From contig CACJVQ010000011.1 of the NCBI GenBank assembly GCA_902596915.1, forward strand, positions 1-35,121: DNA of 35,121 nt. The letters run 5' to 3'. Position 1 is the first letter of the stretch; each line of letters begins with the position of its first letter. The position numbers were made by a program, and so were the translations under genes. Below are positions 25,782 to 35,121 of the stretch, piece after piece. The notes beneath the pieces were generated by a model. It was not told where the DNA came from and did no database searches. It saw only the letters and a list, made by a program, of their open reading frames with translations. The DNA is from an uncultured Pelagibacteraceae bacterium. GTDB taxonomy: Bacteria > Pseudomonadota > Alphaproteobacteria > Pelagibacterales > Pelagibacteraceae.

Positions 25782-27027
25782 AGATATCAGAAATGACTTC
25801 GAAGACTTTAAAGAAAAACTTAAAAATCGAAATATTGATATAAGTCTTGATAATATAATAAGTTTAGATGAGGAAAATAGAAAACTTATTCAAGAAAAAG
25901 AAAAATTTGAAATGGAAAAGAAAGCTATATCAAAATCCAAAGATCAAAGTTTATTTGAAAAGTCAAAAGAGCTCTCTTTAAAAATTGAAGAAATTAACAA
26001 AAATCAAATAAAATTACAGAGCCAGATTACTGATATTTTATCTTCTATACCGAATATACCTTTAAGCGATGTCCCAGTAGGACAAGATGAAAATTCTAAT
26101 AAAGAAATTGAAAAAAAAGGTGAAATAAAAGAATTTAATTTTAAGCCTAAATCTCATTATCAACTAGGAGATAAATTAAATATGCTTGATTTTGACTTAG
26201 CAACGAAAACTACTGGTTCTAGATTTGTTTTTGTTAAAAAAGAGTTAGCTCAATTAGAAAGAGCAATATCAAATTTTATGATTGATACACATACTCAAAA
26301 AAATGGTTATACAGAAATATCGCCTCCATTAATTGCAACTGCTGAAACAATGTTTGGCACTGGACAGTTACCAAAATTTGAAAATGATCAGTTTGAAATT
26401 AAATTAGACGAAGGTGATGGAAGAAAGTTTTTAATACCAACCGCTGAAGTAATTTTGACAAATATTGTAAAAAATCAAATTTTAGAAAAGAATGAATTAC
26501 CAATTAGAGTAGTCGCATCAACACCATGTTTTAGAAAAGAAGCAGGTAGTTATGGTAAAGATACCAAAGGTATGATCAGACAACACCAGTTTTATAAAGT
26601 GGAACTAGTAAGTATTGTAGAAAACGATAAATGTACAGAGGAGTTAGAAAGAATGTCTAACTCTGCAACAATGATATTAGATGCCTTAAAACTTCCTTAT
26701 AGAAAAATTGTTTTATGTACTGGTGATATGGGTTTTAGTGCAGAAAAAACTTATGACATTGAAGTTTGGCTTCCATCTGAAAATAAGTATAGAGAGATTT
26801 CAAGCTGTTCATCTTGTGGTTCTTTCCAAGCAAGAAGAATGAAGGCTAGATATAAAGGACAAAACAATTCAAAAGAATTTGTTGGCACACTTAATGGTAG
26901 TGGTTTAGCAGTTGGCAGAACTATGATTGCTATTATGGAAAATTATCAAACGGAAGATGGATCTATTTTGATACCTGATGTTCTTAAGCCATATATGCCA
27001 AATATAGATAAAATTTCTATCAATTAA
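25768..27027 (+). CDS. serS: Seryl-tRNA synthetase
   Basis: Class II synthetase of 419 residues that charges tRNA-Ser. MHNIKDIRNDFEDFK opens the long N-terminal coiled-coil arm (about 25-100). Class II motifs are seen in PCFRKEAGSYGKDTKGMIRQHQF (motif 2) and NGSGLAVGRTMIAIMENYQ (motif 3); EISSCSSCGSFQARR is also typical. I start at ATG 25768; a TTG eight codons earlier would add residues foreign to the family. Confidence 0.96.
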   Translation: MHNIKDIRNDFEDFKEKLKNRNIDISLDNIISLDEENRKLIQEKEKFEMEKKAISKSKDQSLFEKSKELSLKIEEINKNQIKLQSQITDILSSIPNIPLSDVPVGQDENSNKEIEKKGEIKEFNFKPKSHYQLGDKLNMLDFDLATKTTGSRFVFVKKELAQLERAISNFMIDTHTQKNGYTEISPPLIATAETMFGTGQLPKFENDQFEIKLDEGDGRKFLIPTAEVILTNIVKNQILEKNELPIRVVASTPCFRKEAGSYGKDTKGMIRQHQFYKVELVSIVENDKCTEELERMSNSATMILDALKLPYRKIVLCTGDMGFSAEKTYDIEVWLPSENKYREISSCSSCGSFQARRMKARYKGQNNSKEFVGTLNGSGLAVGRTMIAIMENYQTEDGSILIPDVLKPYMPNIDKISIN

Positions 27028-27082
27028 GAGTTGAGTTTGAATTATAGATAGGATAAATAGCCTTAACTTAATAGGATACGTT

Positions 27083-27367
27083 ATGGATGCTGGAATTGGA
27101 CAATTTATACCTTTAATTTTAATTTTTGTTATTTTCTATTTTTTTCTTATTAGACCTCAACAGAAAAAAGTAAAAGATCACAAAGCTATGGTTGAAGCCC
27201 TTAAAAGAGGAGATAAAGTCATTACCTCTGGTGGTATAGTTGGTACTGTTGAAAGAATAATTGATAACGAAAAAGTTGAAGTTCAAATTTCTGATAATGT
27301 GAATGTTGAAGTTGTCAGAGCAACTGGAATTCAAGGTTTAGTAAGCTCTACAGAACCAAAAAAATAA
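27083..27367 (+). CDS. yajC: Sec translocon accessory protein YajC
   Basis: Small membrane protein (94 residues) that associates with SecDF. A membrane helix (IPLILIFVIFYFFLIRPQQKK) is followed by the YajC domain with GDKVITSGGIVGTVERI. An AGGA lies a few bases before the ATG. The 55-base gap after serS may hold a promoter, but no clear -35/-10 pair is seen. secD follows after 12 bases. Confidence 0.95.
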   Translation: MDAGIGQFIPLILIFVIFYFFLIRPQQKKVKDHKAMVEALKRGDKVITSGGIVGTVERIIDNEKVEVQISDNVNVEVVRATGIQGLVSSTEPKK

Positions 27368-27379
27368 CATTATAAAAAA

Positions 27380-28933
27380 GTGTTATACTTTTCAAAATTA
27401 CGAATAATTTCAGTAATTGTTTTTACAGTTATCTTTTCCTATTTCGCTTTTTCAAATTTTGTTAAATTTGATGATAAATTTTTTTCAAAAAATATAAATT
27501 TAGGTTTAGATCTACAAGGTGGATCTTATTTGCTTCTTGAAATAGATAATCGACCAGTAATTACTCAAAAACTACAGGCCAAAATAATTGAATTAAAAAG
27601 ATATTTTAAAGAAAAGAAAATAACTCTCAAAAATTTTTCACTTAAAGGGGATACAATTTTATTTGAAACAACAGATAACGAAATTGAAAATGTTAAAAAT
27701 ATTTTAAATGACAAAGAAAGCGATGTTAATACTTATTACCCAACTTATAAATCGCATGAATTTGATGTGTTAGAAAATGGAAATCTTTTTTCATTAAATT
27801 ACTCTAGATATGGTTTAGTCTTATTAAAAAATTCTTCACTGGATCAGGCAATTGAAATTGTAAGAAGAAGAGTTGATGAGGTTGGGACAAATGAGCCTAA
27901 TATTTTAAAAAGAGGAAATGATAGAATATTAGTTGAATTACCTGGCTTAGATGACCCAAATAGAATTAAATCTTTGCTTGGAAAAACAGCTAATCTTACA
28001 TTCCAATTTATTTCACAAAATAATGAAGAGTCTTTTGGAACTGAAAAATTATCTTTTGAAGATGGATCTAGAGATGCAATTGTTAGCAAAAGAATAATTT
28101 TAAGTGGTGATAACCTAGTTGATGCAAAGCCAACAATGAATTCACAAACAAATGAAACTGTCGTTTCCTTTAGTTTAGATAGAGTGGGTGCTAAAAAGTT
28201 TGGTAAAGCAACTAGTACTGGTGTTGGAAAACAACTGGCAATAGTATTAGATGGTAAAATAATTAGTGCTCCTTCAGTTAGAGAACCCATAATTGGTGGA
28301 TCTGGACAAATCTCAGGTGACTTTACTTTTCAATCTGCAACAGATCTTGCATTACTACTTCGATCTGGAGCTCTCCCTGCACCTTTAAATATAATTGAAG
28401 AAAGAACAGTTGGACCAGACTTAGGTCAAGACTCAATAGACGCTGGAATTTTATCTTTATTTATCGGTTTCTTGCTAGTTATTTTATTTATGATTTACAA
28501 GTACAGAGCATTTGGATTAATTGCTAATTTAGCTCTTGTTTCAAATCTGTTTCTGCTAATTGGTATTCTAACTTTATTTGAGGCAACATTAACTTTACCT
28601 GGGATTGCAGGTATAATTTTAACAGTCGGAATGGCTGTTGATGCAAATGTTTTGATTTTTGAACGTATCAAAGAAGAGACTAAAAATGAAAAAAATCCAA
28701 TAATTGCCTTTGATGCTGGATATACAAAATCAAGAACAACAATTTTAGATGCAAATATTACAACACTAATTGCAGCGTTCATTTTGTTTTTTATGGGATC
28801 AGGACCTGTAAAAGGTTTTTCTGTAACTTTAGGTGTTGGAATTCTAACTACTTTGTTTTCAGTATATTTTATAGCAAGATTGTTAACTTCTTTATATGTA
28901 GTTAAAAATAAAGATAAGGAGCAGTTACTTTAA
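27380..28933 (+). CDS. secD: Protein translocase subunit SecD
   Basis: Proton-driven Sec export component, 517 residues, six membrane helices with a large periplasmic P1 domain. Landmarks: LGLDLQGGSYLLLEID, IVRRRVDEVGTNEPNI, VELPGLDDPNRIKSLLGKTA, GSGQISGDFT and GMAVDANVLIFERIKEE. The start is GTG at 27380: an in-frame stop lies just upstream and there is no early in-frame ATG. That GTG sits in the 3' arm of a small inverted repeat (ATAACA at 27364-27369, TGTTAT at 27381-27386). Confidence 0.95.
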   Translation: MLYFSKLRIISVIVFTVIFSYFAFSNFVKFDDKFFSKNINLGLDLQGGSYLLLEIDNRPVITQKLQAKIIELKRYFKEKKITLKNFSLKGDTILFETTDNEIENVKNILNDKESDVNTYYPTYKSHEFDVLENGNLFSLNYSRYGLVLLKNSSLDQAIEIVRRRVDEVGTNEPNILKRGNDRILVELPGLDDPNRIKSLLGKTANLTFQFISQNNEESFGTEKLSFEDGSRDAIVSKRIILSGDNLVDAKPTMNSQTNETVVSFSLDRVGAKKFGKATSTGVGKQLAIVLDGKIISAPSVREPIIGGSGQISGDFTFQSATDLALLLRSGALPAPLNIIEERTVGPDLGQDSIDAGILSLFIGFLLVILFMIYKYRAFGLIANLALVSNLFLLIGILTLFEATLTLPGIAGIILTVGMAVDANVLIFERIKEETKNEKNPIIAFDAGYTKSRTTILDANITTLIAAFILFFMGSGPVKGFSVTLGVGILTTLFSVYFIARLLTSLYVVKNKDKEQLL

Positions 28934-28934
28934 A

Positions 28935-29828
28935 ATGAGAAACATTTCTTTTAATAAGTTTTATAGAAAATTTAATATATTATCACTTGTACTAATAGTG
29001 ATTTCATTAGTATTTTTAATTTTTAAAGGTTTAAATTATGGTGTTGATTTCAAAGGTGGCACTTTAATTGAATTAAGAACTTCAGATAAAACTAATAATA
29101 TTAGTCTTATTAGAGATAGCTTCAATCAAATGAATTTGGGTGATGTATCAGTTAAAAAATTTGGCAATGAAACAGACTTTATCGTTAAGTTTGAAAAGCA
29201 AAATTCAAATGATCCTGAATTTATTAAAAATATTCAGAATAAATTATCTAGCTCTATTGGTGATGTCGATTTTAGAAGAGTAGAAAATGTTGGTCCTAAA
29301 GTAAGTTCAGAACTCTTAAAATCTGGAATTATTGCTATAAGTTTATCGCTTGCAGCAATGCTATTATATATTTGGATAAGATTTGAATGGCAGTTTAGCT
29401 TAGGAGCTATTTTAGCAATATTTCATGATGTTATAATTACATTAGGAATATTTTCTATTTTCTCTCTCGAAATAAACCTTTCAATCGTTGCAGCTGTTTT
29501 AACTATTGTTGGTTACTCTATGAACGATACTGTTGTTATATTCGATAGGGTTAGAGAAAATTTAAGAAAGTTTTCTGATATAAAAATTTTTGATTTAACT
29601 AATATTTCAATTAATGAAACTTTATCTAGAACAATAATTACATCTGTGACTACATTGTTAGCTTTATTATCAATCTACTTATTCGGTGGTGAAATTCTAA
29701 AAGGCTTTTCTTTAGCAATGATATTAGGAGTTATTTTTGGAACTTACTCCTCAATATATATCGCTAATCCTATTTTAGTTGCACTGAATGTCAGCCAAAG
29801 AACAATAGTTAAAGAAGAAAAAGATTAA
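28935..29828 (+). CDS. secF: Protein translocase subunit SecF
   Basis: Partner of SecD, 297 residues. Motifs: GLNYGVDFKGGTLIELRT, VENVGPKVSSELLKSG, WQFSLGAILAIFHDV, TIVGYSMNDTVVIFDRVREN, and GFSLAMILGVIFGTYSSIYIA. It begins 1 base after the secD stop codon and ends the plus-strand cluster. Its last bases overlap the converging PuuD-type gene by four. Confidence 0.95.
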   Translation: MRNISFNKFYRKFNILSLVLIVISLVFLIFKGLNYGVDFKGGTLIELRTSDKTNNISLIRDSFNQMNLGDVSVKKFGNETDFIVKFEKQNSNDPEFIKNIQNKLSSSIGDVDFRRVENVGPKVSSELLKSGIIAISLSLAAMLLYIWIRFEWQFSLGAILAIFHDVIITLGIFSIFSLEINLSIVAAVLTIVGYSMNDTVVIFDRVRENLRKFSDIKIFDLTNISINETLSRTIITSVTTLLALLSIYLFGGEILKGFSLAMILGVIFGTYSSIYIANPILVALNVSQRTIVKEEKD

Positions 29829-30427
29829 TATAGGTTTTGGGCTATTACCATCGTTAAAAGCATTGGCAAAGATAGAAGTGTATTTGTTCTTGAAAATAAC
29901 ATCGCAATTTTTGCAGATTTAGCTTTAACATCAGCTTCAACCTCAACAATTCCTAAAGCTTTTTTCTGATTTGGCCATATTACAAACCATACATTAAATG
30001 CCATTATAATTCCTAACCACATACCTATACCAATGGCAGTTGCTTTTCCTCCACCTGATCCAATTCCTAAGGTCATAGCTTGATGAACATAACCGTTTAA
30101 ATAAGCTAAGATAAGTCCTGATATGACTGTAACTAAAGCTGCCCATCTAAACCAAAATAGAGCTGCAGGAGCTATAACTTTTCCAATCGCTGGTTTTTGC
30201 TCATCAGGTATTTTAGCCATATTTGGTATTTGAACAAAATTAAAATACCAGAGTAAACCGATCCACATAATTGCAACAATGACATGAATATATCTAAATA
30301 ACCAGCTCCAAAAAACTACGTCGATATCAAAACCACCATTTCCAAAGTATAAACCTAAAAATAGCAAAATGGATAATGCTAAAGAGATATGAACTGTTTT
30401 AGATAATGATTGAAGAATCGAAAACAT
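29825..30427 (-). CDS. PuuD/urate-oxidase N-terminal-type membrane protein
   Basis: A 200-residue membrane protein with about five to six hydrophobic segments and the family stretch YIHVIVAIMWIGLLWYFNFVQIPNM, followed by PAALFWFRWAALVTVISG. In purine-degrading bacteria PuuD is a membrane domain fused to a C-terminal cytochrome c and oxidises urate. Here there is no CxxCH motif and no second domain, so electron acceptance, if any, must use another protein, and urate oxidation is uncertain. No other purine genes lie nearby. The name marks homology only. Confidence 0.7.
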   Translation of the reverse strand: MFSILQSLSKTVHISLALSILLFLGLYFGNGGFDIDVVFWSWLFRYIHVIVAIMWIGLLWYFNFVQIPNMAKIPDEQKPAIGKVIAPAALFWFRWAALVTVISGLILAYLNGYVHQAMTLGIGSGGGKATAIGIGMWLGIIMAFNVWFVIWPNQKKALGIVEVEADVKAKSAKIAMLFSRTNTLLSLPMLLTMVIAQNLY

Positions 30428-30461
30428 ATTAATTATAATTTATAACATTTTTAATTAAAAT

Positions 30462-33338
30462 TTAAGCAGTTTTTTTGAACTTATTGTCCAACATTGGTTT
30501 TAAAAATTTACCTGTATAACTATCTTTAACATTAATTATTTCCTCAGGTTTACCTTCAGCTATGATATTTCCTCCCTTTACACCACCATCTGGACCCATA
30601 TCGACTATATAATCAGCAGTTTTTATAACATCTAAATTATGTTCTATTACAACTACAGTATTTCCAGTTGCAACAAACGTATGTAAAATTTCTAATAATT
30701 TTTTAATATCGTGTTGATGCAGTCCTGTTGTCGGTTCATCTAATATATATATTGTTCTTCCAGTTGATCTTTTAGATAATTCTTTTGCTAACTTTATCCT
30801 TTGAGCTTCACCACCTGATAGCGTAGTAGCTTGTTGACCAATTTTTATATACCCTAAACCAACTTTCTTAAGTGTAAGTAGTTTTGTTTTTATATTAGAA
30901 ATATTTTCAAAATATTCACAACCTTCATCCACTGTCATATTCAAAACATCTGCAATACTCTTATCTTTAAATTTAATTTCTAGTGTTTCCCTATTGTATC
31001 TAGTTCCTTTGCATTCGTCACAAGTTATGTAAACATCTGGTAAAAAATGCATTTCATATGTTATTACTCCATCTCCTTCACAAGCTTCGCATCTACCACC
31101 TTTGACATTAAATGAAAATCTTCCTGGTTTGTAACCTCTGCTTTTTGACTCTGGTAAATTTGTAAACCAATCTCTAATCGGCCCAAAAGCTCCAGTATAT
31201 GTTGCAGGATTTGACCTAGGTGTTCTGCCAATAGGAGACTGATCAATATCTATAATTTTATCGACTAATTCAATACCTTTAAAACCTCTAAAAGGTTTTG
31301 GAATTTTTCTCGATTTATTATTATTTAAAGTTAGATTTAAAGCATTATACAGTGTTTGAAGTATTAATGTTGATTTTCCACTTCCAGAAACACCTGTAAC
31401 ACATGTAAAACTTCCAAGTGGAATTTTAAGATTTACGTTGTTTAAATTATTTCCACTTGCACCATTAATTTCTAAAAATCTTCCATTTTTAGCTAATCTT
31501 CTAGTTCTTGGTATTGGTATAAAGCTTTTGTTTGATAAGTATCTTCCTGTAATGCTATCGCTATTATTTAATATATCATTATAGGATCCTTGAGCTACTA
31601 CTTCGCCACCTTTGTTTCCAGCTTCTGGACCAAGATCGATTATGTGATCTGCATTTTCCATTGTCTCAGTATCATGTTCTACAACAATGACTGTATTACC
31701 TAAGTCTCTAAGTCTTTTTAATGCATTTATTAATTTTACGTTATCTTTTTGATGTAAACCAATAGATGGTTCATCAAGCACATATAACACTCCCGTCAAT
31801 CCAGAACCTATTTGAGAAGCAAGCCTTATTCTTTGTGCTTCACCACCTGACAAAGTTCCAGACTCTCTTGATAAAGTTAAATAGTCAAGACCAACATTAA
31901 GTAGAAAATTTAATCTTTCGTTAATTTCTTTTAAAATGTGCTGGGCAATTTTAAGTTGACGTTTATCTAATTTTGTCTCGAGTGATTTAAACCATTCTTT
32001 TGCATCAAATATAGATTTTTCAGTTACTTCACTTATGTTAAGGTCATTAATTTTAACACAAAGTGCTTCATCTTTTAATCTGTGACCGTTACATCTTTCG
32101 CATTTTGTATCTGATTGGTACTGAGATATTTCTTCTCTTTTCCAATCACTATCAGTTTCTAGAAACCTTCTCTCTAGATTATTTACCACTCCTTCGAATG
32201 TTTTTTTATGTGAATATTTTTCATATCCATCATCATATGAAAATTTGATTTCTTCCTCATCAGATCCGAATAATATTACATCTTTAATTTTTTTTGAAAG
32301 TTTAGACCATCTATCATTTAATGAAAAACCGTAATGTTTTGCTATTGAAGCTAAAGTTTGTGCATAATATAAAGAAGATGACTTTGACCAAGGTTCAATA
32401 GCTCCATCTGCTATTGTTTTTTTTTCATCTGGCACAACTAATTTTGGATCTACATTTAATTTAACACCTATACCTTCGCACTCTTCACAAGCACCATATG
32501 GACTATTAAAAGAAAAAAGTCTTGGCTCTATTTCTTCAATTGTAAAACCACTTTCAGGACAAGCAAACTTAGTTGAAAAGATTAAATTTTCAGTTTTTCT
32601 AAATTTTTTTGGAAGTGTTTCATCCTCATATTCTACAAACATAAGTCCATTTGCTAGATTAACTGCAGTTTCGACACTTTCAGCCAATCTATTTCCTAAT
32701 GAAGCATTTAAAACAATCCTATCAACTAGAACTGCTATATCATGTTTTAATTTTTTATTTAACTCTGGGACTTCATCGATATCATAAAGTTTATTATCAA
32801 CTTTAATTTTTCTAAATCCTCTCTTTTTATAGCTAAGTATATCTTTTCTATATTCTCCTTTTCTTCCCCTTACAACTGGCGCATATAAAAAAATTGTTGA
32901 TTTTTTTGGGAGTGTTTTAATTTTATCAACAATTTGACTTATAGTTTGAGAAGTGATTGGCAGTCCAGTAAATGGCGAATACGGAATGCCGGCTCTTGCA
33001 TAAAGAACCCTCATGTAATCATAAATTTCTGTAACAGTAGCAACTGTAGATCTTGGATTTTTTGATGTATTTTTCTGTTCAATTGAGATTGCTGGACTTA
33101 ATCCTTCAATTAAATCAACATTTGGTTTTTTCATCTTATCCAGAAACTGCCTTGCATAAGCTGATAAGCTTTCGACGTAACGTCTTTGTCCTTCAGCGTA
33201 TACAGTATCAAAAGCTAAAGATGATTTTCCTGACCCAGATAGCCCAGTGATTACAACAAATTTTTCTTTTGGAATCTCTAGCGTAATATTCTTTAAATTG
33301 TGCTCTTTTGCACCCTTAATAACTATCTTTTTAAGCAT
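30462..33338 (-). CDS. uvrA: Excinuclease ABC subunit A
   Basis: DNA-damage sensor of nucleotide excision repair, 958 residues, full length. Two ABC modules are visible: Walker [15 protein letters not shown] near residue 32 and [11 protein letters not shown] in the second half, each with an LSGGEAQRI signature and a DEP(S/T)xGLH Walker B. Zinc-binding parts include [24 protein letters not shown] and [10 protein letters not shown]. It is divergent from ssb, a common arrangement. No clear alphaproteobacterial LexA box (GTTC-N7-GTTC) was found in the 81-base gap. Confidence 0.98.
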   Translation of the reverse strand: MLKKIVIKGAKEHNLKNITLEIPKEKFVVITGLSGSGKSSLAFDTVYAEGQRRYVESLSAYARQFLDKMKKPNVDLIEGLSPAISIEQKNTSKNPRSTVATVTEIYDYMRVLYARAGIPYSPFTGLPITSQTISQIVDKIKTLPKKSTIFLYAPVVRGRKGEYRKDILSYKKRGFRKIKVDNKLYDIDEVPELNKKLKHDIAVLVDRIVLNASLGNRLAESVETAVNLANGLMFVEYEDETLPKKFRKTENLIFSTKFACPESGFTIEEIEPRLFSFNSPYGACEECEGIGVKLNVDPKLVVPDEKKTIADGAIEPWSKSSSLYYAQTLASIAKHYGFSLNDRWSKLSKKIKDVILFGSDEEEIKFSYDDGYEKYSHKKTFEGVVNNLERRFLETDSDWKREEISQYQSDTKCERCNGHRLKDEALCVKINDLNISEVTEKSIFDAKEWFKSLETKLDKRQLKIAQHILKEINERLNFLLNVGLDYLTLSRESGTLSGGEAQRIRLASQIGSGLTGVLYVLDEPSIGLHQKDNVKLINALKRLRDLGNTVIVVEHDTETMENADHIIDLGPEAGNKGGEVVAQGSYNDILNNSDSITGRYLSNKSFIPIPRTRRLAKNGRFLEINGASGNNLNNVNLKIPLGSFTCVTGVSGSGKSTLILQTLYNALNLTLNNNKSRKIPKPFRGFKGIELVDKIIDIDQSPIGRTPRSNPATYTGAFGPIRDWFTNLPESKSRGYKPGRFSFNVKGGRCEACEGDGVITYEMHFLPDVYITCDECKGTRYNRETLEIKFKDKSIADVLNMTVDEGCEYFENISNIKTKLLTLKKVGLGYIKIGQQATTLSGGEAQRIKLAKELSKRSTGRTIYILDEPTTGLHQHDIKKLLEILHTFVATGNTVVVIEHNLDVIKTADYIVDMGPDGGVKGGNIIAEGKPEEIINVKDSYTGKFLKPMLDNKFKKTA

Positions 33339-33365
33339 ATTTTTTGTTGCTTTAGTTTAATAAAA

Positions 33366-33394
33366 TTAATATTCAAGTTAATAAGTGATATAAT
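33366..33394 (+). promoter_or_regulatory. Candidate extended -10 promoter of ssb
   Basis: TGATATAAT at 33386-33394 is an extended -10 with a perfect TATAAT. TTAATA at 33366-33371 is a 4 of 6 -35 at 17 bases. It predicts a start near 33401 and a leader of about 19 bases before the ssb ATG at 33420. Confidence 0.55.
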
Positions 33395-33419
33395 AAACAT
33401 TCTTAAATATTAAAATATT

Positions 33420-33869
33420 ATGGCTGGAAGTTTAAATAAAGTATTATTAATTGGTCGTTTGGGCGCAGACCCTGAAGTTAAGCAAATGGTAAACGGAAAA
33501 AGTGTTGCTAGACTAAGCCTTGCTACTAGCCAATCCTGGAAAGATAAAAATACTGGTGAAAAAAAGGAGAAGACCGAATGGCATAGAATAGTAGTTTTCA
33601 ATGAAGGTTTAGTAAATGTAGTTCAGCAATATTTAAAAAAAGGTGCACAAGTATACGTTGAAGGGCAACTTTCAACAAGAAAATGGAAAGACGAACAAAG
33701 CGGTCAAGATAAATACTCAACTGAAATTTTAATTCAAGGTTACAACTCATCATTAACAATGCTTGGAGGTGGTAATCAAAATAATATTGCATCACAAGAT
33801 AATAAGCAAAATTTTGATGATGCTCCTGCACCAGATCAAAGTGGTTTAGACGACGATATTCCATTTTAG
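33420..33869 (+). CDS. ssb: Single-stranded DNA-binding protein
   Basis: Protects single-stranded DNA during replication and repair, 149 residues. The OB fold covers about residues 1-110: [55 protein letters not shown] flexible Asn/Gln/Asp linker leads to the acidic tip DDDIPF that recruits partner proteins. No clear Shine-Dalgarno precedes the ATG. gyrA starts 5 bases after its stop. Confidence 0.97.
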   Translation: MAGSLNKVLLIGRLGADPEVKQMVNGKSVARLSLATSQSWKDKNTGEKKEKTEWHRIVVFNEGLVNVVQQYLKKGAQVYVEGQLSTRKWKDEQSGQDKYSTEILIQGYNSSLTMLGGGNQNNIASQDNKQNFDDAPAPDQSGLDDDIPF

Positions 33870-33874
33870 TTAAC

Positions 33875-35121
33875 ATGGAAAAAAACGAAATTCCAAAAAT
33901 AAATAATAATATTAAACCAATCTCAATGTATGATGAGATGAGTTCGTCATACTTATCTTACGCTATGAGTGTCATAGTAAGTAGGGCACTACCTGATATA
34001 AGAGATGGATTAAAACCGGTTCATAGAAGGATTATTTATGCCATGCACAAAGGCGGATTTGATTGGTCAAAGCAATTTAGAAAATCAGCAAGAATTGTTG
34101 GAGATGTAATTGGTAAATATCATCCACATGGAGATCAAGCAGTTTATGATGCTCTAGTTAGAATGGTTCAAGAATTTTCAATGAGCTTACCATTAGTTGA
34201 CGGCCAAGGTAATTTTGGATCTATCGACGGAGATCCACCAGCAGCAATGAGGTATACCGAAACTAAACTTGCTAAGGTTTCACAATTTTTAATTGATGAC
34301 ATAGAAAAAAATACTGTTTCATTCAAGAGTAATTATGATGAAACAGAGCAAGAACCCGTTGTATTGCCTGCTCAATATCCAAATCTTCTTGTTAATGGTG
34401 CTGGAGGAATTGCTGTAGGAATGGCAACAAGCATACCACCCCACAATTTAGGTGAGGTTGTTGATGGAACTTTAGCTTTAATTAAAAATAAAGATATTAA
34501 AATTAATGAATTAATGAAACATATCCCAGGCCCAGATTTTCCAACAGGAGGATTAATTATTGGTAAGGATATAATTAAACAAGGCTATAAAACTGGAAGA
34601 GGCTCTTTTAAAATAAGAGGTGAAATCTCTGTTGAAAATCTAAAAAATGGAAAAGATAGACTTGTAGTCTCATCAATACCTTACCAAATTAACAAATCTA
34701 ATTTAAACGAAAGAATTGCAGAACTGGTAAGAGATAAAAAAATTGAGGGTATAAGTGATATTAGAGATGAGTCTAATAGCGAAGGTATAAGAGTATCAAT
34801 TGATCTTAGAAGAAATGTTGAACCAGAAACAGTTAAGAGACAATTATATAAGTATACCTCAATAGAGTCATCCTTTGGCTTTAATTCATTAGCAATTGTT
34901 GATCAAAAACCTAAGACCTGTAATCTCAAAGATTTTTTAGAAAATTTTTTAAAATTTAGAGAAGATGTAGTTATAAAAAGAACTAAATTTGATCTTAAAA
35001 AAGCAGAGGAGAGAGTTCATATTTTATTAGGATTATCTGTCAGTGTTGAAAATATCGATAAAGTCATTAAAATTATCAGATCCTCAAAAAATCCAGAAGA
35101 AGCAAAAAATTCACTTTTAAA
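33875..35121 (+). CDS. gyrA: DNA gyrase subunit A (3' end missing)
   Basis: Topoisomerase subunit that cuts and rejoins DNA; the frame is open to the right edge (about 415 codons visible of an expected 800 to 900). [22 protein letters not shown] and [22 protein letters not shown] are the winged-helix region; catalytic Tyr127 is in [27 protein letters not shown] favours GyrA over ParC. Position 88, matching E. coli Ser83 in the quinolone pocket, is Gln (CAA at 34136-34138), while the following acidic residue Asp92 is kept. Confidence 0.95.
   Translation, partial: MEKNEIPKINNNIKPISMYDEMSSSYLSYAMSVIVSRALPDIRDGLKPVHRRIIYAMHKGGFDWSKQFRKSARIVGDVIGKYHPHGDQAVYDALVRMVQEFSMSLPLVDGQGNFGSIDGDPPAAMRYTETKLAKVSQFLIDDIEKNTVSFKSNYDETEQEPVVLPAQYPNLLVNGAGGIAVGMATSIPPHNLGEVVDGTLALIKNKDIKINELMKHIPGPDFPTGGLIIGKDIIKQGYKTGRGSFKIRGEISVENLKNGKDRLVVSSIPYQINKSNLNERIAELVRDKKIEGISDIRDESNSEGIRVSIDLRRNVEPETVKRQLYKYTSIESSFGFNSLAIVDQKPKTCNLKDFLENFLKFREDVVIKRTKFDLKKAEERVHILLGLSVSVENIDKVIKIIRSSKNPEEAKNSLL

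Noticed and set aside
33339..33419. SOS (LexA) box between uvrA and ssb.
   Set aside because: I looked for GTTC-N7-GTTC and variants on both strands and found only loose GTT-type matches with wrong spacing.
1..35121. CRISPR array, transposon, integrase or prophage genes.
   Set aside because: No spaced direct repeats, terminal inverted repeats or matching protein motifs were seen; the only tandem repeat is inside znuA.

Overview
The window is a compact, very AT-rich stretch of an alphaproteobacterial chromosome that most likely belongs to the SAR11 clade (Pelagibacterales). Reasons: strong AT and A/T-ending codon bias, almost no intergenic space (largest gap about 190 bases), many one-base TAATG and ATGA gene junctions, and gene orders typical of alphaproteobacteria (dgt-argS-(SPOR slot)-nagZ-scpA-scpB-tatABC-serS-yajC-secDF, and erpA-xthA next to dgt). 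The assignment is an inference from sequence style and gene order. No insertion sequence, prophage, CRISPR array or integrase is visible.

Layout. 1-1562: end of a general L-amino-acid ABC transporter (aapM cut by the left edge, aapP). 1708-2079: a small XRE-type regulator. 2086-2285: tRNA-Asn(GTT) and tRNA-Cys(GCA) on the minus strand. 2406-8803: a plus-strand run valS-ilvD-manC-like-EamA permease, the first three joined by one-base overlaps. A hairpin at 8897-8926 lies between converging genes. 8936-11387 (minus): a divergent PiT-like permease, then (upstream on that strand) a MIP-family channel, a thioredoxin-type arsenate reductase and a 73-residue membrane protein. 11439-13410 (minus): zur, znuB and znuC, which lie directly upstream of the arsenate genes on the same strand. 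13411-13483 is a divergent control region with two GTTATATTATAAC-like boxes. 13484-16877 (plus): znuA with a long His/Asp repeat, a COG0523/CobW GTPase, a WD40 propeller protein and an 87-residue protein with a His-rich tail. 16920-17918: Ldh2-family dehydrogenase. 17910-19003 (minus): erpA-type carrier and xthA. 19054-29828 (plus): dgt, argS, a short membrane protein, nagZ, scpA, scpB, tatA, tatB, tatC, serS, yajC, secD, secF. 29825-33338 (minus): a membrane-only PuuD-type protein and uvrA. 33420-35121 (plus): ssb and the first part of gyrA, cut by the right edge.

How the parts work together. The centre reads as a zinc-limitation regulon: Zur would repress both directions from the shared region, giving ZnuABC uptake on one side and a GTPase, a WD40 protein and a small His-tailed protein for intracellular handling on the other. 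Behind zur, an arsenate reductase plus an aquaglyceroporin would give reduction and passive release of arsenite without a dedicated pump; a PiT-like permease follows with its own leader. The rest is housekeeping: tRNA charging, branched-chain amino-acid synthesis, chromosome segregation, Tat and Sec export, DNA repair and topology.

The most unusual items are the zinc GTPase/WD40/small-protein module, the pumpless arsenic cluster joined to the zinc operon, the PiT-like permease with a promoter palindrome, the apparently shrunken SPOR-slot gene, and two GC-richer codon patches inside ilvD and the Ldh2 gene.
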